In this document: positions 37,203 through 48,649 of the stretch, piece by piece
Layout: each line of letters opens with the position of its first letter
Position numbering within the stretch: position 1 is the stretch's first letter
NCBI GenBank assembly: GCA_002205965.3
Contig: NADL03000599.1
Coordinates: forward strand, 2,976,001 to 3,040,000
Origin: Kappaphycus alvarezii
Taxonomy: Eukaryota; Rhodophyta; Florideophyceae; Gigartinales; Solieriaceae
Direction of reading: 5' to 3'
DNA: 64,000 bases
Made by a program: the position numbers and the translations under genes
The notes under the pieces: model-generated
What the model saw: only the letters and a program-made list of their open reading frames with translations
What the model was told of the DNA's origin: nothing
Databases searched by the model: none

Positions 37203-37800
37203 TCCGTGTCACCATCAACTCCAATCTCCCTGACGTTCGGTCTTGTCCTATGTTGGTGGTAGTGTAATTGGGGCTCAAAGAGCGTACGTTGAGCGGCATT
37301 TGCAATTTAATTTCCTAAAAGGATCACGTTTCTATTATGGCGGGGACTGCGCCCACAGCAGTTACCACAAGGCGACAAGTTTTTCCCGTGGAAATCTAGT
37401 GTTTCAAGACAAACCACCTTTGAAGACGGAGTTTCTGAGGCACAAAAAGCGGTCAGGCAGAAGTACTGGAACCAAGCTGAGAAATCCTTTCTCTTGACAT
37501 GTGTCCTGAAGCCAGATCACAACGTACAGTAGACACATCCTTTGATGTGAGAAGAAACATATTCGCGCGAAAGGCACGAGCGCCGGCATTTCAGGGCGGA
37601 AATACCTCTTGCATAGCGCTGTGAACTACTTCTGTGAGCTTTTTTTGCAATGGACATTGGTACGGTTGAAAATGTTAAATAATACCCAATTTATGTGTCC
37701 AGCAAGACAAAGAATTTTTGGATTATAGTCATAATTAAAGAATAAGTTCGCCTGTGTTCCAAAGTGCATCAAAAAATTGGTAATTGGGTTTTTGAAATAA

Positions 37801-38055
37801 AGAAGGGAGGTTAAACGGTTTAAGATAGTTAGTAAGACAACAAAATTTTATTTTGGGCTGCAGTTGTGGCAGCAGGGAGAGATTTTTAACATTGGATCTG
37901 GAACTGTAAAGGTTATGGATTTTCCCATAGCCAGAGGCTTTAAATATTCACGAAACGAAACAAATTTTCACAACGGTGAGGCAATTAAATTTAAACCGTG
38001 CTCTGAAGAGAGCGAAGTTGGATATAATTGTTATAATTTTGTCTGTAAAAAATAA
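37801..38055 (+). other. Unrecognised open frame, possible terminal exon
   Basis: Open from a TAA at 37798 to the TAA at 38053, with no ATG at its start. It contains LWQQGEIFNIGSGTVKVMDF, then GFKYSRNETNFHNGEAIKF, and ends with two nearby Cys residues in GYNCYNFVCKK. The composition is ordered and protein-like. There is no zinc knuckle, nuclease motif or membrane segment. It lies just upstream of gypsy-2 but does not look like its gag. It could be the end of a host gene, or of an element ORF that I do not know. Confidence 0.35.
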
Positions 38056-38574
38056 TGGCCCTGGATTTGTTTCAGATGAGACTAAATTTGGGTCTAATGC
38101 TCACCCAAATTTTGTTTTGAAGTAAAAAAATCCTCAAAAAACGATGATTACAAAAAATCGCAACACATGCCCACTTTACTTAGCGCAAATGAGAATGTAC
38201 TAAACACTGATAACTCTACGATGGAACTACCTCCAATTGTGAGCTTCAATTGGCCGTAGTCGACTCCACAACTACCGAGCCCGTACGCCCAGTAAGCTTA
38301 TCGTTTTGGGTATATTCGGAATGGATGGAGTCATCCGTCGAACTGGAATACATTCACGACGTCAGGATATGAGCAGTCTCACTGATAAAAAACTCGGATC
38401 CTATCTAGAATAAGAAGCTAATGAAAAAAAGTATATGGTCACAGTCGCGCACATTGCCGACGTTATTGATCGAGAACTATCCATTAACATGAACGACAAC
38501 TCTTCTCGGTCCCGCATGAAGCATCTATTTACAAATTAGGTGACCATTAACGTCGTAACGGTCTATCATGCGTC

Positions 38575-39480
38575 ATGAAATACCACTCAAAGCTCACTGT
38601 ACAGTATTTAGTGTCAGCTGTTAAACTATTTTTCTTAAGAAAGCGTTTTGAAACGGACGTAGAACTTGCGTACGCTCAGTTGCAGAATGACGTAAATGGT
38701 TTCATGAGGCACGCTATTGTTTTGGCAGAAGCCTCTCAGATCATAGAAAACGGACAGTCACCCAAGTTTCGCTGCTCTAAACTACGTTTTATCACAGCAC
38801 GAGGCGCGCAAAAACTCGGCATTGATTAGAAGACAAAGAAAAAGCCACCACTTCCGAGTCCTACCCGCAATCCCCGCCAAGGATCTTCCCGAAGAACACC
38901 GCCGTTCTGTCCACACCCGCCATTTCAAAGCAGTAAGAGCTTCATTGGATTGAAGAATGCCCACACGTGAGAGCAGAAGAGAAGGAAGCTCTGAAGAAGA
39001 GCCTCTGAGCGAAAGTGGCAGCTCGAAAAGCCGCTGATAGTCCAGCTCGAAACACCAGATCACAGAATTCTAAATAAAACCAACACACGGAAAACAGAGT
39101 TTTTCGTCTACAGCCGTCGCCAACGAAGCCTTCATCCAATTTTTCCATTACTCTATCCGACGGAGCAACATTAAGCGATTCGAATGGAAGATGTGACGAC
39201 GGATGCGATGAGCGCATCGTGTTTTCAAAACTTGCTGAAGCTGCTGCACTAAATGGTATCGGAAAACTATCGGCCATCAGCAAAGTCACCCTATCTGTGG
39301 CTTTGCGAAGGGGATCACCTGAAGAAGCCGAACGTGTCTCTTTTTCGCGCATTTGGACAGCACCACGGACGGGTTTGCAACTTTCTTCAGGGAAACTCGC
39401 ACTAATGAGTATATGTTTCTTGGTAACAGACGATGAACTGGCATCCGAGGATCTATTCATCGGGATACCGGGTACTCGAA
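38575..39480 (+). pseudogene. Gypsy-2 Gag end and aspartic protease remnant
   Basis: A frame at 38575-38829 (84 codons) is likely gag. At 38.95-39.0 kb HWIEECPHVRAEEKEALKKS matches the second half of the gag zinc knuckle (H..CP) and the following helix, in a different frame. The protease follows: TLSDSNGRCDDG near 39.18 kb lies where the D-S/T-G active site should be, but the third position is Asn. Downstream FSKLAEAAALNGIGKL, then LALMSICFLVTDDELASEDL and FIGIP, fit the rest of a retropepsin-like fold. A frameshift near 39.47 kb moves the reading into the next frame (YRVLEHLRADTHTLL). Confidence 0.7.
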
Positions 39481-39799
39481 CACCTCCGCGCAGACACTCA
39501 CACCCTGCTTAATAGCAATCGATTTGCCCTTAACGAAGCCGACTGTTCCGCAGTCGAGAATCCCACAGACGAATCCAACGGCGGATGCGTTAGTCTACTT
39601 CTGATTGCTCGACTAAATGGAGAGACATCCACACAGACATCACTTCCAACATGCGAAAGTCCGTGCGTCAATTACCACACCGCACGACATGATGAAAATC
39701 CATTACCAGACTCCGCCCTCTTGGATCCAGTTGACATCGACCAACATGAAGACATTCGCAATGCAGTAGATGTGATTATCAGCACTGCAATTGGGAACT

Positions 39800-41320
39800 G
39801 CGTGCCCGAAACCAATTCCAATGCGCCACAGGAAGCCTTCAGCGAGCACATCAACATCTTTCGCACCCCTCATCTTTTCAGGACCCCCGCCTCAAGTTAG
39901 CTCTCTCTTGAGCGGGCTAGCCCCAGACGCATGCCCCGTACGAGCTCGACTTCGGAGGTACTCGCAGGATCAACAAGCTTGTCTGAAGCAATTTGTTTTG
40001 GACCTTGTACCTACAGAATGGCGTACCCTAATACTACCTCGACCTGGACCTATCCTCCCCTGATCATCCCAAAAACAGGCCCCGCCCGATTCCGGTTCAC
40101 AGTAGGCTTCCTTCCAGTCAGCAAGTACTCTGGTAAGCATCAGTTACCTATGTTGATCATCGAGTAAGAGCTTTTGAAGCTATGCAAGTCTCGTTTCTTC
40201 GCAACTTTCTATCTATCCCACGGCTATTGGCAGTTCTCCCTACAATTCGTAAGATTCAATCGTTCATCGCTCCAGACGGAGTATACACACCGACCACAGT
40301 ACTCCAAGGCACCACCAATGCGACAAAACATCTTCAATCAGCTCTCGCCACAGTTTTTTCGCCCCAGCTGTTGAAGCAACTTCTTTACTGGTTGGACGAT
40401 TTACTTCTGCACAGTCCTACTTTTGATGGTCTACTAAATGGAATCCGGACTTTTTTCCGCACTTGTGCGCAATTGCGCAATTCTACATCATATTTCACCA
40501 CAGGAATTGCATTCAGTTTACAGCCTCCATCCGTTGGTGCTGGAGGATCGTCTCGGCCGACGGCGTTCCCTACGATCCAAGACACATCCGCGGTTTGGTG
40601 AACATGGAACCACCAACTATAGGCTCAAATGTACAGAAATTTGTGTGCGCCATGCAATGGGTGAAGACTGGTATACCAGGCTTCACCAAACTCATGTCTA
40701 ACCTACATGAGTTCATGGAACGAGCCTACAAGACGACTAGGAAGCGCACAAAACGGGCCGCTGCATCCATACATTTTGAAACGTTAGACTGGTATGAAAA
40801 GGAACAAGCGGCGTTCTACATGTACAAATAAGCACTAGAAATCCTTGTGAGGCTTTCTTATCGAAACGGGAGGCAGCGAATTTGCATATTCACAGATGCC
40901 TCAGAAACGCACCGGTCTGGAATCTTCACGCAAGTTTCCGTCGAGGTTAACCTTCTGCCTCACGAGAAACAACGCCACAGCCCAGTCTTATTTTGCTGCG
41001 GTCGTTTCACCGCAACCCAGTTAGGGTGGTCCACACTCTAGAAAGAAGGATAACCCATTATGGCAACCCTTGAACGCTTTCACTGTCTCTCTTCCATCTC
41101 GGCTAAATTTGACATCTTCACCGCTCACAAAACCCTGATATTCATCTTTGATCCGCTCTCGCTTATCCTGGATCTCAGCCAGTCCTCTACACCTAAGGTC
41201 CTTCGTTGGTCGGTACGCCTGAGCTCCTATCCGTACCATTGATTCCACATTTGCGGTGTCGACAATGTATGGACCGACATGATGACCCGATGGTCCCCAC
41301 TTAGACTTGTTCGCCGTCTC
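39800..41320 (+). pseudogene. Gypsy-2 reverse transcriptase and RNase H remnant
   Basis: RT begins near 39.9 kb with VRARLRRYSQDQQACLKQFV, continues in another frame with KTGPARFRFTVGFLPVSKYS, then FFATFYLSHGYWQFSLQ, and IAPDGVYTPTTVLQGTTNAT with QLLYWLDDLLLHS around 40.39 kb, which is the catalytic motif. Beyond it DPRHIRGLVNMEPPTIGSNV and KRTKRAAASIHFETLDW form the connection. RNase H shows CIFTDASETHRSGIFTQVS near 40.88 kb and GVDNVWTDMMTRWSP near 41.27 kb. At least five frameshifts or stops break this region, so no enzyme can be made from it as it stands. Confidence 0.85.
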
Positions 41321-41439
41321 CTCAAGGTGCCCTTTCTTCCATCAACGGAGAGGGATAGTTTCTGCTGGCCGCCTGGTAGCGAATTAGCTGACCAGCAGCA
41401 TGCCAACGATGAGCACCACCCACGCTAGATGACACTGGT

Positions 41440-42960
41440 ATAAGACATTTGGAGGACACCAGAGGGATCAATTTGTATTCCAGAGAGCGCCGAAGATCTC
41501 TGCCTCCGGCTCTGTATCATTGCCCATGCTGGACCTGCATGCCATTAAGGAGCTCGGACCACCGTGAAAACTCTCAAGAAGCACTACCATGGGAAGACAA
41601 TGGCAGAGGATTACAACCTTCGCGAGAGCTTGCATTCACCGCATCTCTACTCTGGGAGCGGAGAAAATATCGCGGCCATTCTGTCCCGCTTTGCATGGAA
41701 CGAAGCCCAACGACGTTCTACACTTTGAATACATCGAAATAGGTCAGAGTCGAGCTGCACCAAAATACATTCTGATGCTGCGAGACGACCATCCAGCCTG
41801 CAAGTGGTTCTTCGCAGCATCTAACACCTCCGCAGACAATGCTGCTTTAGCCATAATCGACTGGTGTGCTGCCTTAGACGTTCCTATTAGCTCAATTTCT
41901 GACGGCCCAACTCACTTTCGAAACTAACCATCCGTTTACTCACTAAGTATCTACGAGTACCGCATAATTTAACACTCCAGTACTCTCCATGGGGCAACGC
42001 TATCGAAGAAGTTAAAAAGGAAGTCTTTAGAACCTTTCGGACCCTTTTTTTCGAACTGCAAATGGACTTAAACGAGTGATCTGACCTCTAACCGGTCATA
42101 CATAGCACACTCAACAATAAACCCTCGCCACAGCGCAACAACATCGCTCCTGTCATGGCATTTTTGGGGATGAAAGCCACTCCTCCCAATTTAACTTCCC
42201 GTCGAACCTCGCAGGCCAAATCTCTAACAGTTTCAGACTTACAACTCCAGCGCTGCGTCAACATAGGTGAGCTTCAAATGAAAATGGAAGCACTGCACCC
42301 GTTGATCGATGCCATTGTGCAACGCAATCTCAAAAAGTCGCGTACTCTAGCTTCCAGAGGGAGTCTACCGAAATATGTGAAGGGAGACTTTGTTCATGTC
42401 TCACGTCATGAGTTCTTTGCAGGAGAAAATCTCGCATTCGGCTGATATGGGCCGCGTTGAAAAACACAAGTCCTTGCTCACTACGTTTTTTCAGGTGGAA
42501 GACCTGCAAAATGGAGCTTTTGAAGAATTTCATGGCACAAAGCTGAAGTTCTATCATGACGCGTGGTTGGATACGTAATAAACCTCGTAGAAAATAGAGA
42601 TAGCATGTTTGTTCATGATCGTTGGAAAGGGCTTGAGAAAGACCATGACCCACTTGAACCGCTCTCACTGATTCACCTGGATATCCATGGTCTACTGCGA
42701 AACTTGCTATGCCGCAAAAAAAAACCAAACGATCTAGTGGAGAAATCAGCAACGCAACTTGGTCTTTGAAGGAGTGGATTGTAGTGGATGAAAGATATCC
42801 ACAGAGCGATGAGCCAGCAACACACAGAACATTTGCAGCCACTCTTGAGTGCATAGCAGACTATAGAGCTGAAGTGGCGGAGATTCATCAACTAGTGATG
42901 TTAGAAAAAAACACAAAGAATCTCTGCAGCCAACACAACTTACAAATCAGCTGATAGTAG
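41440..42960 (+). pseudogene. Gypsy-2 integrase remnant
   Basis: A zinc-finger remnant (LCIIAHAGPACH) lies near 41.51 kb. The catalytic core shows VLHFEYIEIGQSRAAPKYIL at 41.72 kb, where the first Asp of the D,D,E triad seems to be Glu. SDGPTHF at 41.9 kb carries the second Asp, and PWGNAIEEVKKEVFRTF at 41.99 kb carries the expected Glu. Downstream 42155-42445 reads NIAPVMAFLGMKATPP and GDFVHVSRHEFFAGENLAFG, a C-terminal domain as in gypsy integrases. The terminal 42.7-42.95 kb part (ATLECIADYRAEVAEIHQLV) may be a chromodomain-like or spacer tail; this last point is uncertain. There are several frame changes and stops. Confidence 0.75.
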
Positions 42961-44350
42961 GTAGGTTAGAATGTGCTCCGACGCCATTTCCTCACGCTTC
43001 ATCGCACCTCCTCGAATATTTAAGAGGCGCGTCCCTTTAGTAAACCTTCAGGGGTATCGAAAATCGGACACTTCCGTCTGAATTCGTGTTCCTAGTCGGG
43101 TCAAGCACGCTTAGTAGGGTCTGTATCTACAATAAAGGTCCCCAACTTGTATGGAACTGGTGCTGAGGTCATTTCAAATTTTGATAGGGACGCCGATTGA
43201 GGCCCAACACTCATTGATATGATTTTCTACTCATACCTACATTTAATACTCGTCCCTGTACAATTTTGTTACGTTTTACAATCGTGTAACTACCTTTTTA
43301 GGGATTTCGGTTTCGTTGATGTTGAAGGTATGTTCAGATATGAGCTGTTTAGTAGTGCATTTTTCGAATAACAGTTACTTCAAGGGGGGATTCAGAGTTG
43401 GCACCAAATAATCTGGACAATAGAGGATGGTACCCCTTTGATTTTACTCAATTTTCAACCATGCCATTTAGGGTACCCCTTTAATTTTAATATGTTTTAA
43501 TGTCCAGTCGCTCACCGAGGTTAACATCGGTAATAAAACCGAAGCATTGACGGCGCTTCCCATCAGGCTCGGAGGTATCGCTCCTTGACCAAAAAAACTG
43601 TTTTACTGATTTATGTCCTGCAATATTTAAGTCTAGAATGGTCGCGTTCGAAAAGCTGCAAGACAACCCGGTAGACTATGCCGATCCGTATTCCCCATTG
43701 GTTTGAATCGAGCTCTTCCTGTGGTTTCGCCCCGTAGATGAGCGGGGGCGAGAGTCGAATCTCGGCCAATTGGTTTGTGCTATACCGAGCACAAAATTGG
43801 GGGACGCACACAATATTTGCTGTCGTTTTTGTCTTTTTTTTGTCGATGGTGGTGATGCTGTGCGGGATGCAACACCAAAACTCCTTTATTCTGAAAATTA
43901 CCCTGCCAGAGGTGCGCAGGTCTGGAGTAAACTATATGAAAAATTACAGTACAGTTGTGCAGCCTAATTTTACAGTATAAAGAACAATAAAATAGTCTAA
44001 AATCTATAAATTCAAATCATCTACCGCAGAGTCCGTAGTCAGCACTATGCGTAAGCAATAAATTTGAACTACTGTAGGTTCAAAATTTCTGTGGATGAAA
44101 CATACTTCGAATTCTAAGACTTCTGTATGGTTCTTGCTGTTGCAGGGTTTTTGCCAGTTTCAACGTAAGGCTTGCTTTTCTGCATGCCTTTCTGGCCTAC
44201 TCTGAACACATTACTGTTCTTTTTCTCTCCAGGAAGGGTACATTATCCGCTTTTCGGCCAATTTTTCCATTTTTTCAACTTATTTTCAGGCCTGAAGCAA
44301 GCCTCGAAGCTGCCGGAGGAGCATTTGATTTTTTCATTGTCCTTATTGGC
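42960..44350. other. Mostly unassigned; possible 3' LTR of gypsy-2 and one odd frame
   Basis: The sequence directly after gypsy-2 is where a 3' LTR would lie, but no second copy was seen upstream. A 65-codon frame at 43770-43967 reads VDGGDAVRDATPKLLYSENY and RGAQVWSKLYEKL, which looks protein-like but belongs to no family that I recognise. Nothing else is supported. Confidence 0.35.
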
Positions 44351-44548
44351 CTAAAGAGATGTAAAGCAACAGTCTCTCTCTTTTTCCATTAAGATTCCGA
44401 GCACGTCTTCCTCATTGTCTACAGGGACAATTTGTATTTTTCCGGGCCCCGCTTGGTTCTGGACAAATTCGATGTGTAGCTTTCCAAGCTTTTCACGGTG
44501 ATTGATCTCAGACAGAGCTCTTACTTCTTGGGTACTACCATAGGCCAC
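44351..44548 (-). pseudogene. Ty1/copia C-terminal scrap (copia-3)
   Basis: The minus-strand frame reads YGSTQEVRALSE, like the copia STEAEY..LSE signature with a short deletion, then HREKLGKLHIEFVQN and GKIQIVPVDNEEDVLGILM. The last part corresponds to the copia end in which a HI-x-(Y/F) segment precedes a GxIxIxYVxT...ADILTK motif. The remnant is short and joined by an internal deletion. No RT was found next to it. Confidence 0.6.
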
Positions 44549-44719
44549 TTAAACTCTAAGCTACTGCTTCAATCGTTTTATGGTAGCATAGATCACTAAA
44601 ACAGAGGTCTAAACCCCTCACAGATTATTATCTCCCCATCAGCCCAGTACTTTCAGCCGCAAACCGAACAGAGTCCCCCTTTTCAGCTCTCATTAATCGA
44701 TGGAACAAACGGACCGCGC

Positions 44720-45971
44720 TTGCTTATTGGGCCGCGGTTGAGCGAAAATCTGAAATCGACAACTACGCGATCGGTCCTCTTGAGGACTCCGGTGAGGAGA
44801 ACAGATTTTATTTTTCCAAATCTCACTTCTTTTATGAAGGTGGCGGAAGTGAAGCTACACTGCGTATGTGTAACTTTAAATCGGAGGAGTTTGAGTACGT
44901 ATGGGTTTTGTACTGCAGCTACGTGATAGCTCATTACAAAGTGAGGCGAGGCCGAAAAAAGCGATATATCATGTAGAGACGCGTTCTTTATTATGCTCAC
45001 AGTTCTGGGAAATGGGGACCAGTGGTATTTTCTACTCCGTGTATTCGGGAAAAGTTTCCATCGTTTGAAACTTTATTCAACCGATTTGTGGGCATTGTTT
45101 AGTGATTTTATGTAAGAACCTTCGGCAGAAACCGTAGCAGAGCAGTGTAGCATGGACTCAATGCTTAGCAGACAGGCTTCTCTTCTCCATTTCAAGTGCG
45201 CACGGTACGCGAAAGATGTAAAGTTTCAGTTGGGATCTAGACTGAGCGGTAATATTCGAGGGGGAAAGCTAAACTATAGCGGGAAGCACAGAATTTATGA
45301 TTCAAATTTTATTTACCTGTATTACCAAATGGCTTGGCTTTAGATTGTACGCAGTAATACCCTATTTCGTTCTCAGAACTAACTATTTTTCAAGAAAATA
45401 GCAATTTCCACATCAATAAATTGAAGAAGTTGAGGAAAGGGCGCAGAGAAAAGAATCTTGGGGGCTAGTTGACAGTATCTCCTGCTCGCGGGTGGTTCCC
45501 GCAGATAATGATATCAGGGCATCGCGGTTTTGTACGCAGTACTACACCGAAAAAAAGCAGAATGTCTGTTTGACTAAAGAGGAGCAGCACAGCAACAACC
45601 GGCTTTATTCGATCGAATCATGGTGGAGAATTATGTCAGCAGGTTGTCGCAACTTCGGGCAGTGATTTCAGTCAAGTGGAGGTGGGCAGAAGTGGGTTGC
45701 GACAGTTACCTCGAAGTTTGCCTTACGCTGACGAACATTCACATTCGTATGCACCCTCTGCGTAGTGAAGACTTGGACGCCTACTGCCGTTTCGGTAATT
45801 GCTTATTTGAAATCGGCGCCAGGGATGCCCCCAATCGCAAAAGGACTCAAAAGAAATACAGGCGTAAACAGGGCAATGATGGATGTACAGTTTCGCTTTG
45901 CTGCCAATTCTATCATGGGCCAGAAATTGAGTTTCAACATTTCAAGTTTCTGCGTCTGTGATATATTTTAA
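44720..45971 (+). pseudogene. DDE superfamily transposase (DDE_Tnp_4-like), broken
   Basis: Successive plus-strand pieces follow one transposase. The N-terminal part reads NRFYFSKSHFF at 44.8 kb and YVIAHYKVRRGRKKRY at 44.93 kb. The core starts with HFKCARYAKDVKFQLGSRLS (candidate first Asp at 45215) and LNYSGKHRIY. In another frame PNGLA follows. PADNDIRASRFC holds the candidate second Asp (45504-45506) and TEKKQNVCLTKEEQ the following strand. FDRIMVENYVSRLSQL holds the candidate Glu (45626-45628), with KWRW and CLTLTNIHIRMHPLRSEDLD after it. These match the order of PF13359-type nucleases found in Harbinger/IS5-like elements, from memory of the family. At least three frameshifts or stops break it. 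Terminal inverted repeats were not found. Confidence 0.75.
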
Positions 45972-46099
45972 TTACATTGGGTAGGGCGTGATTGCTTTGA
46001 TGAGTAAAAAGGGATTATGAATACCTCTGGGTACCTCGCTCCCATGCCCATAGCTGTTATTTAGAGGATGGGATGACCTTGGTGTCGTAGGTTACCGTG

Positions 46100-48641
46100 A
46101 GAGGAGGCAGCTTGGTGCGCACATCGTCGGGCCTCTTAATGATTGCATCCGCTGGAAGCACGTTCAGTCTGGGTAGAATTTGTGGAACCTCGCACAGGAC
46201 GCTGAGTCCCGCGGCCGAAAATAGTTCTTTGCCGCGCAGGCCTTACACGGCTTTGTGGCGGTTTTCCCGAACCAGGACTTTGTTGCAATGGTCAAAAGCG
46301 TGGCCTAGAGGTCTTCTATAAGCCTGTTGCGCTTTGCGCATCGCAGGGTCGTGTTTTGTCGAAGACGAGTACTCCCAGGTGGAGGCGCGGCATGACGGGC
46401 CACATTGCACCGGACGTGCGGCGGACCGCGGACGGGTGGGCTATAAGGAAGGATGCAGCGGATGTTTCCAGATAGGCGTGCCGTCGAATGCGTCGCATGA
46501 TCTCCCAAGTGGAGTTCTAGGCGTGCCGGGGATAGCTTTCAGTCATCTTCTTTCGAGAACCATTTTGATACTGAGTCACACCACGCAAGATATAATATAT
46601 TGTACGTGCTATCGGCGTTGGCGGCGATAGTGGCGGCTGACATGGATTCTAAAAGGGCACTGTACTCAGTCTTGAAAGACGGGTGGAGGAGAGCGTCGAG
46701 TTCTCTGTATCGGTAAGGATGCGCACAAGGGTCACCGGTGTCTTGGCGCGTAACGTGGTCAGAATGGATGCGAATGGCGACGTATACGGCGAGGTTCGGC
46801 GTTTTCAGCAGTGCGAACTTGTGGCCAATGTGCCGTAGGGAGATGGTCGCCTGTTGGCGAATTGCCTCGTTCATGGCGGCTTTGTTAGATTTGGAGTAAT
46901 GTTCCATGTGATGATCATAGAATTGCCATGTAAGGTCGTTTACCATGCTCGGAGGAGTGACCTTTGCCAGGCGTTGGATTCTGCATCCCGAGGCGCATAA
47001 TTCTTGTAGATAAAACCGAATTCGTGCGTCTCCAATGTCGTCTACGAGCGACAAGGTGTTGTTGCATGCTTGCAATTTTCCTTCCAGGAAGCGCTGCCTG
47101 AAGTGAGGAGCTCCAGAGCCGAGGAGGCCGAGGCCCTCTTCGGAACAATTCCCGGTGGGGAGGCGGTAAAATAGAGACATTGTTCCAGATAATGGCTTGT
47201 GGGGCCAGAATAGGAGTTATTGGCCGGCTTTAAATAAATGTCAAAGTAGAGTCCTCTGTAACAGAGAAAGTCGACCGCCTTGTCCAGTTCGGCGTGCATA
47301 CCTATTAGGGTGCCTTCATCGGCGTACCATCGCAAAAAATCCAGTTATGTGGCGTGCGATATTTCCTCTGCGACAGGGTTTGCGACCAAGAAGTACATGA
47401 GTTTTCTGGACGGATCTACTTTCCGCATTCCTTCCTGGCTGGGTATGTCCTCGGAGCCCGCTATAGGCTGGATACGTGATGGTTTGTTGCGGGCGTACAC
47501 CATGTTGAGAAAGCGGCAGACTGACAGGACTCGGGTCGGCAGCATTTTAATCATGTGCGGTCTCGAGAATGTACTAAACGCTTTTTCCGCATCCGCGGAT
47601 ACAAGTGCGTTTGAGTCGTCGTGTGCGTTGCAGACGACGATGTGATAAACCTTTATCCCTGGTGCACAATAGAGTCGAAGCCACAGTGCACTCTGTTCGC
47701 GACCTGGAGGGGTGCTAGGTGATCCTTGGTGTCTTCAGTGGCCGAAGGTAGCAGAAAATTTGTCAAGAGTCGTCTTAGCGCTATACCGATCGCGATTGGA
47801 CAGATTTTTGCTACGTGTTGAGCGCAGACGAGCAGATATAGGTTGAACTGTGGTTGAAACTTTGGCTGAGGCTGCCTGGTGAAGCCAGCCGCTCGAAACC
47901 CCGGTTTAAATAGAACTAGACGTTGCTGCATACTAGAGGAGAATGTAGTCTAATAGTGGCGGAGGCAAAGATTTTCCCGTAAGAAAGCTCTGACGGTATC
48001 GTAAGTAGCGTTTTCAGAATTGTAGTCGGCAGGAGTGACATACTCGACAAGATGTAAGAATTGCATTGGTCTAGGTGGCATGGGATAGCAAGGCAACTTC
48101 TGATGGGTAAAGAAATGATATAATATCCCAGTATGCAACTCGCCCGTAACTATTGCAAGAGTAAAAATGGGTCCAAACACTGTGTTCAGAACTGTAAGGA
48201 AAATTTTAATGAAAAAAAAGTGCTAGTAGCCCTGGTTGTAAGAGTACCAATGGTTTTAATCTGCAGTACAGTAAATGCAGTAAATTAGTGTAAAGCTGTA
48301 AGGCCTTTGATATGAAATACAATAATTTTTTTCGACTTCCTTTCGATGGGAAGGATTGTTGCGGAGGAAATAAGGTTGATGGTGTGGAGTGGAAGCTCGC
48401 CTTGGGAAGCATTCGCCAAAACCGCCCTCAGCACTGAGATGCCTTTGACTCGAGCTTCGGGGCTCACCCTTGTTTGGACCAGGAGGTGCAAGCGCCGCAG
48501 GAACATCCGGTCCAGAACCGAGGTGTATTTCGGGTTCAGGCGTCGGACGGCGTGCAGAGCCGCTTCCTCAGTGATGTCTGTCGGGAGCGGGAGGTCAGTC
48601 GGGTACATTAGTACTATATATTTGAAATTTATTGTATGCAT
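46100..48641 (-). pseudogene. Non-LTR retrotransposon A: reverse transcriptase plus REL endonuclease, broken
   Basis: The minus strand, read downward from 48641, gives the pre-RT helix PTDITEEAALHAVRRLNPKY, then (47.85-47.66 kb) CPIAIGIALRRLLTNFLLPS and HLAPLQVANRVHCGFDSIVH, RT motifs 1-2. Motif A is ALVSADAEKAFSTFSR at 47.6 kb, with its Asp. Motif B reads SQEGMRKVDPS, where relatives have QGDP. Motif C is RWYADEGTLIG at 47.32 kb: the second Asp of YADD is Glu. The thumb follows to 46.54 kb. At 46.5-46.1 kb come SFLIAHPSAVRR and AMWP, then FSAAGLSVLCEVPQILPRLN and PADAIIKRPDD, the REL nuclease. The base composition is far richer in G and C than the flanks. Several frameshifts split it. The same family is at 57.95-58.74 kb. 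Confidence 0.85.
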
Positions 48642-48649
48642 TGAATTTT

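Larger units (their letters stand above)
38270..42960 (+). mobile_element. Gypsy-2: decayed Ty3/gypsy element without recognised LTRs
   Basis: Gag, protease, RT, RNase H and integrase remnants follow each other in canonical gypsy order on the plus strand, in at least three frames with stops. The base composition is richer in G and C than the flanks. The polymerase is of a different lineage from gypsy-1: the RT motif is YWLDD, and RNase H ends with GVDNVWTDMMTRWS. I associate this lineage mainly with oomycetes and some fungi. LTRs were not found at either end, so both boundaries are approximate. Three domain segments are listed separately. Confidence 0.85.

Noticed and set aside
43740..43775. 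Possible tRNA T-arm (GTCGAATC)
   Set aside because: The stem is imperfect and no anticodon or D arm could be folded at the right distance.
47280..47645. 121-codon plus-strand frame
   Set aside because: Antisense shadow of the reverse transcriptase of element A.
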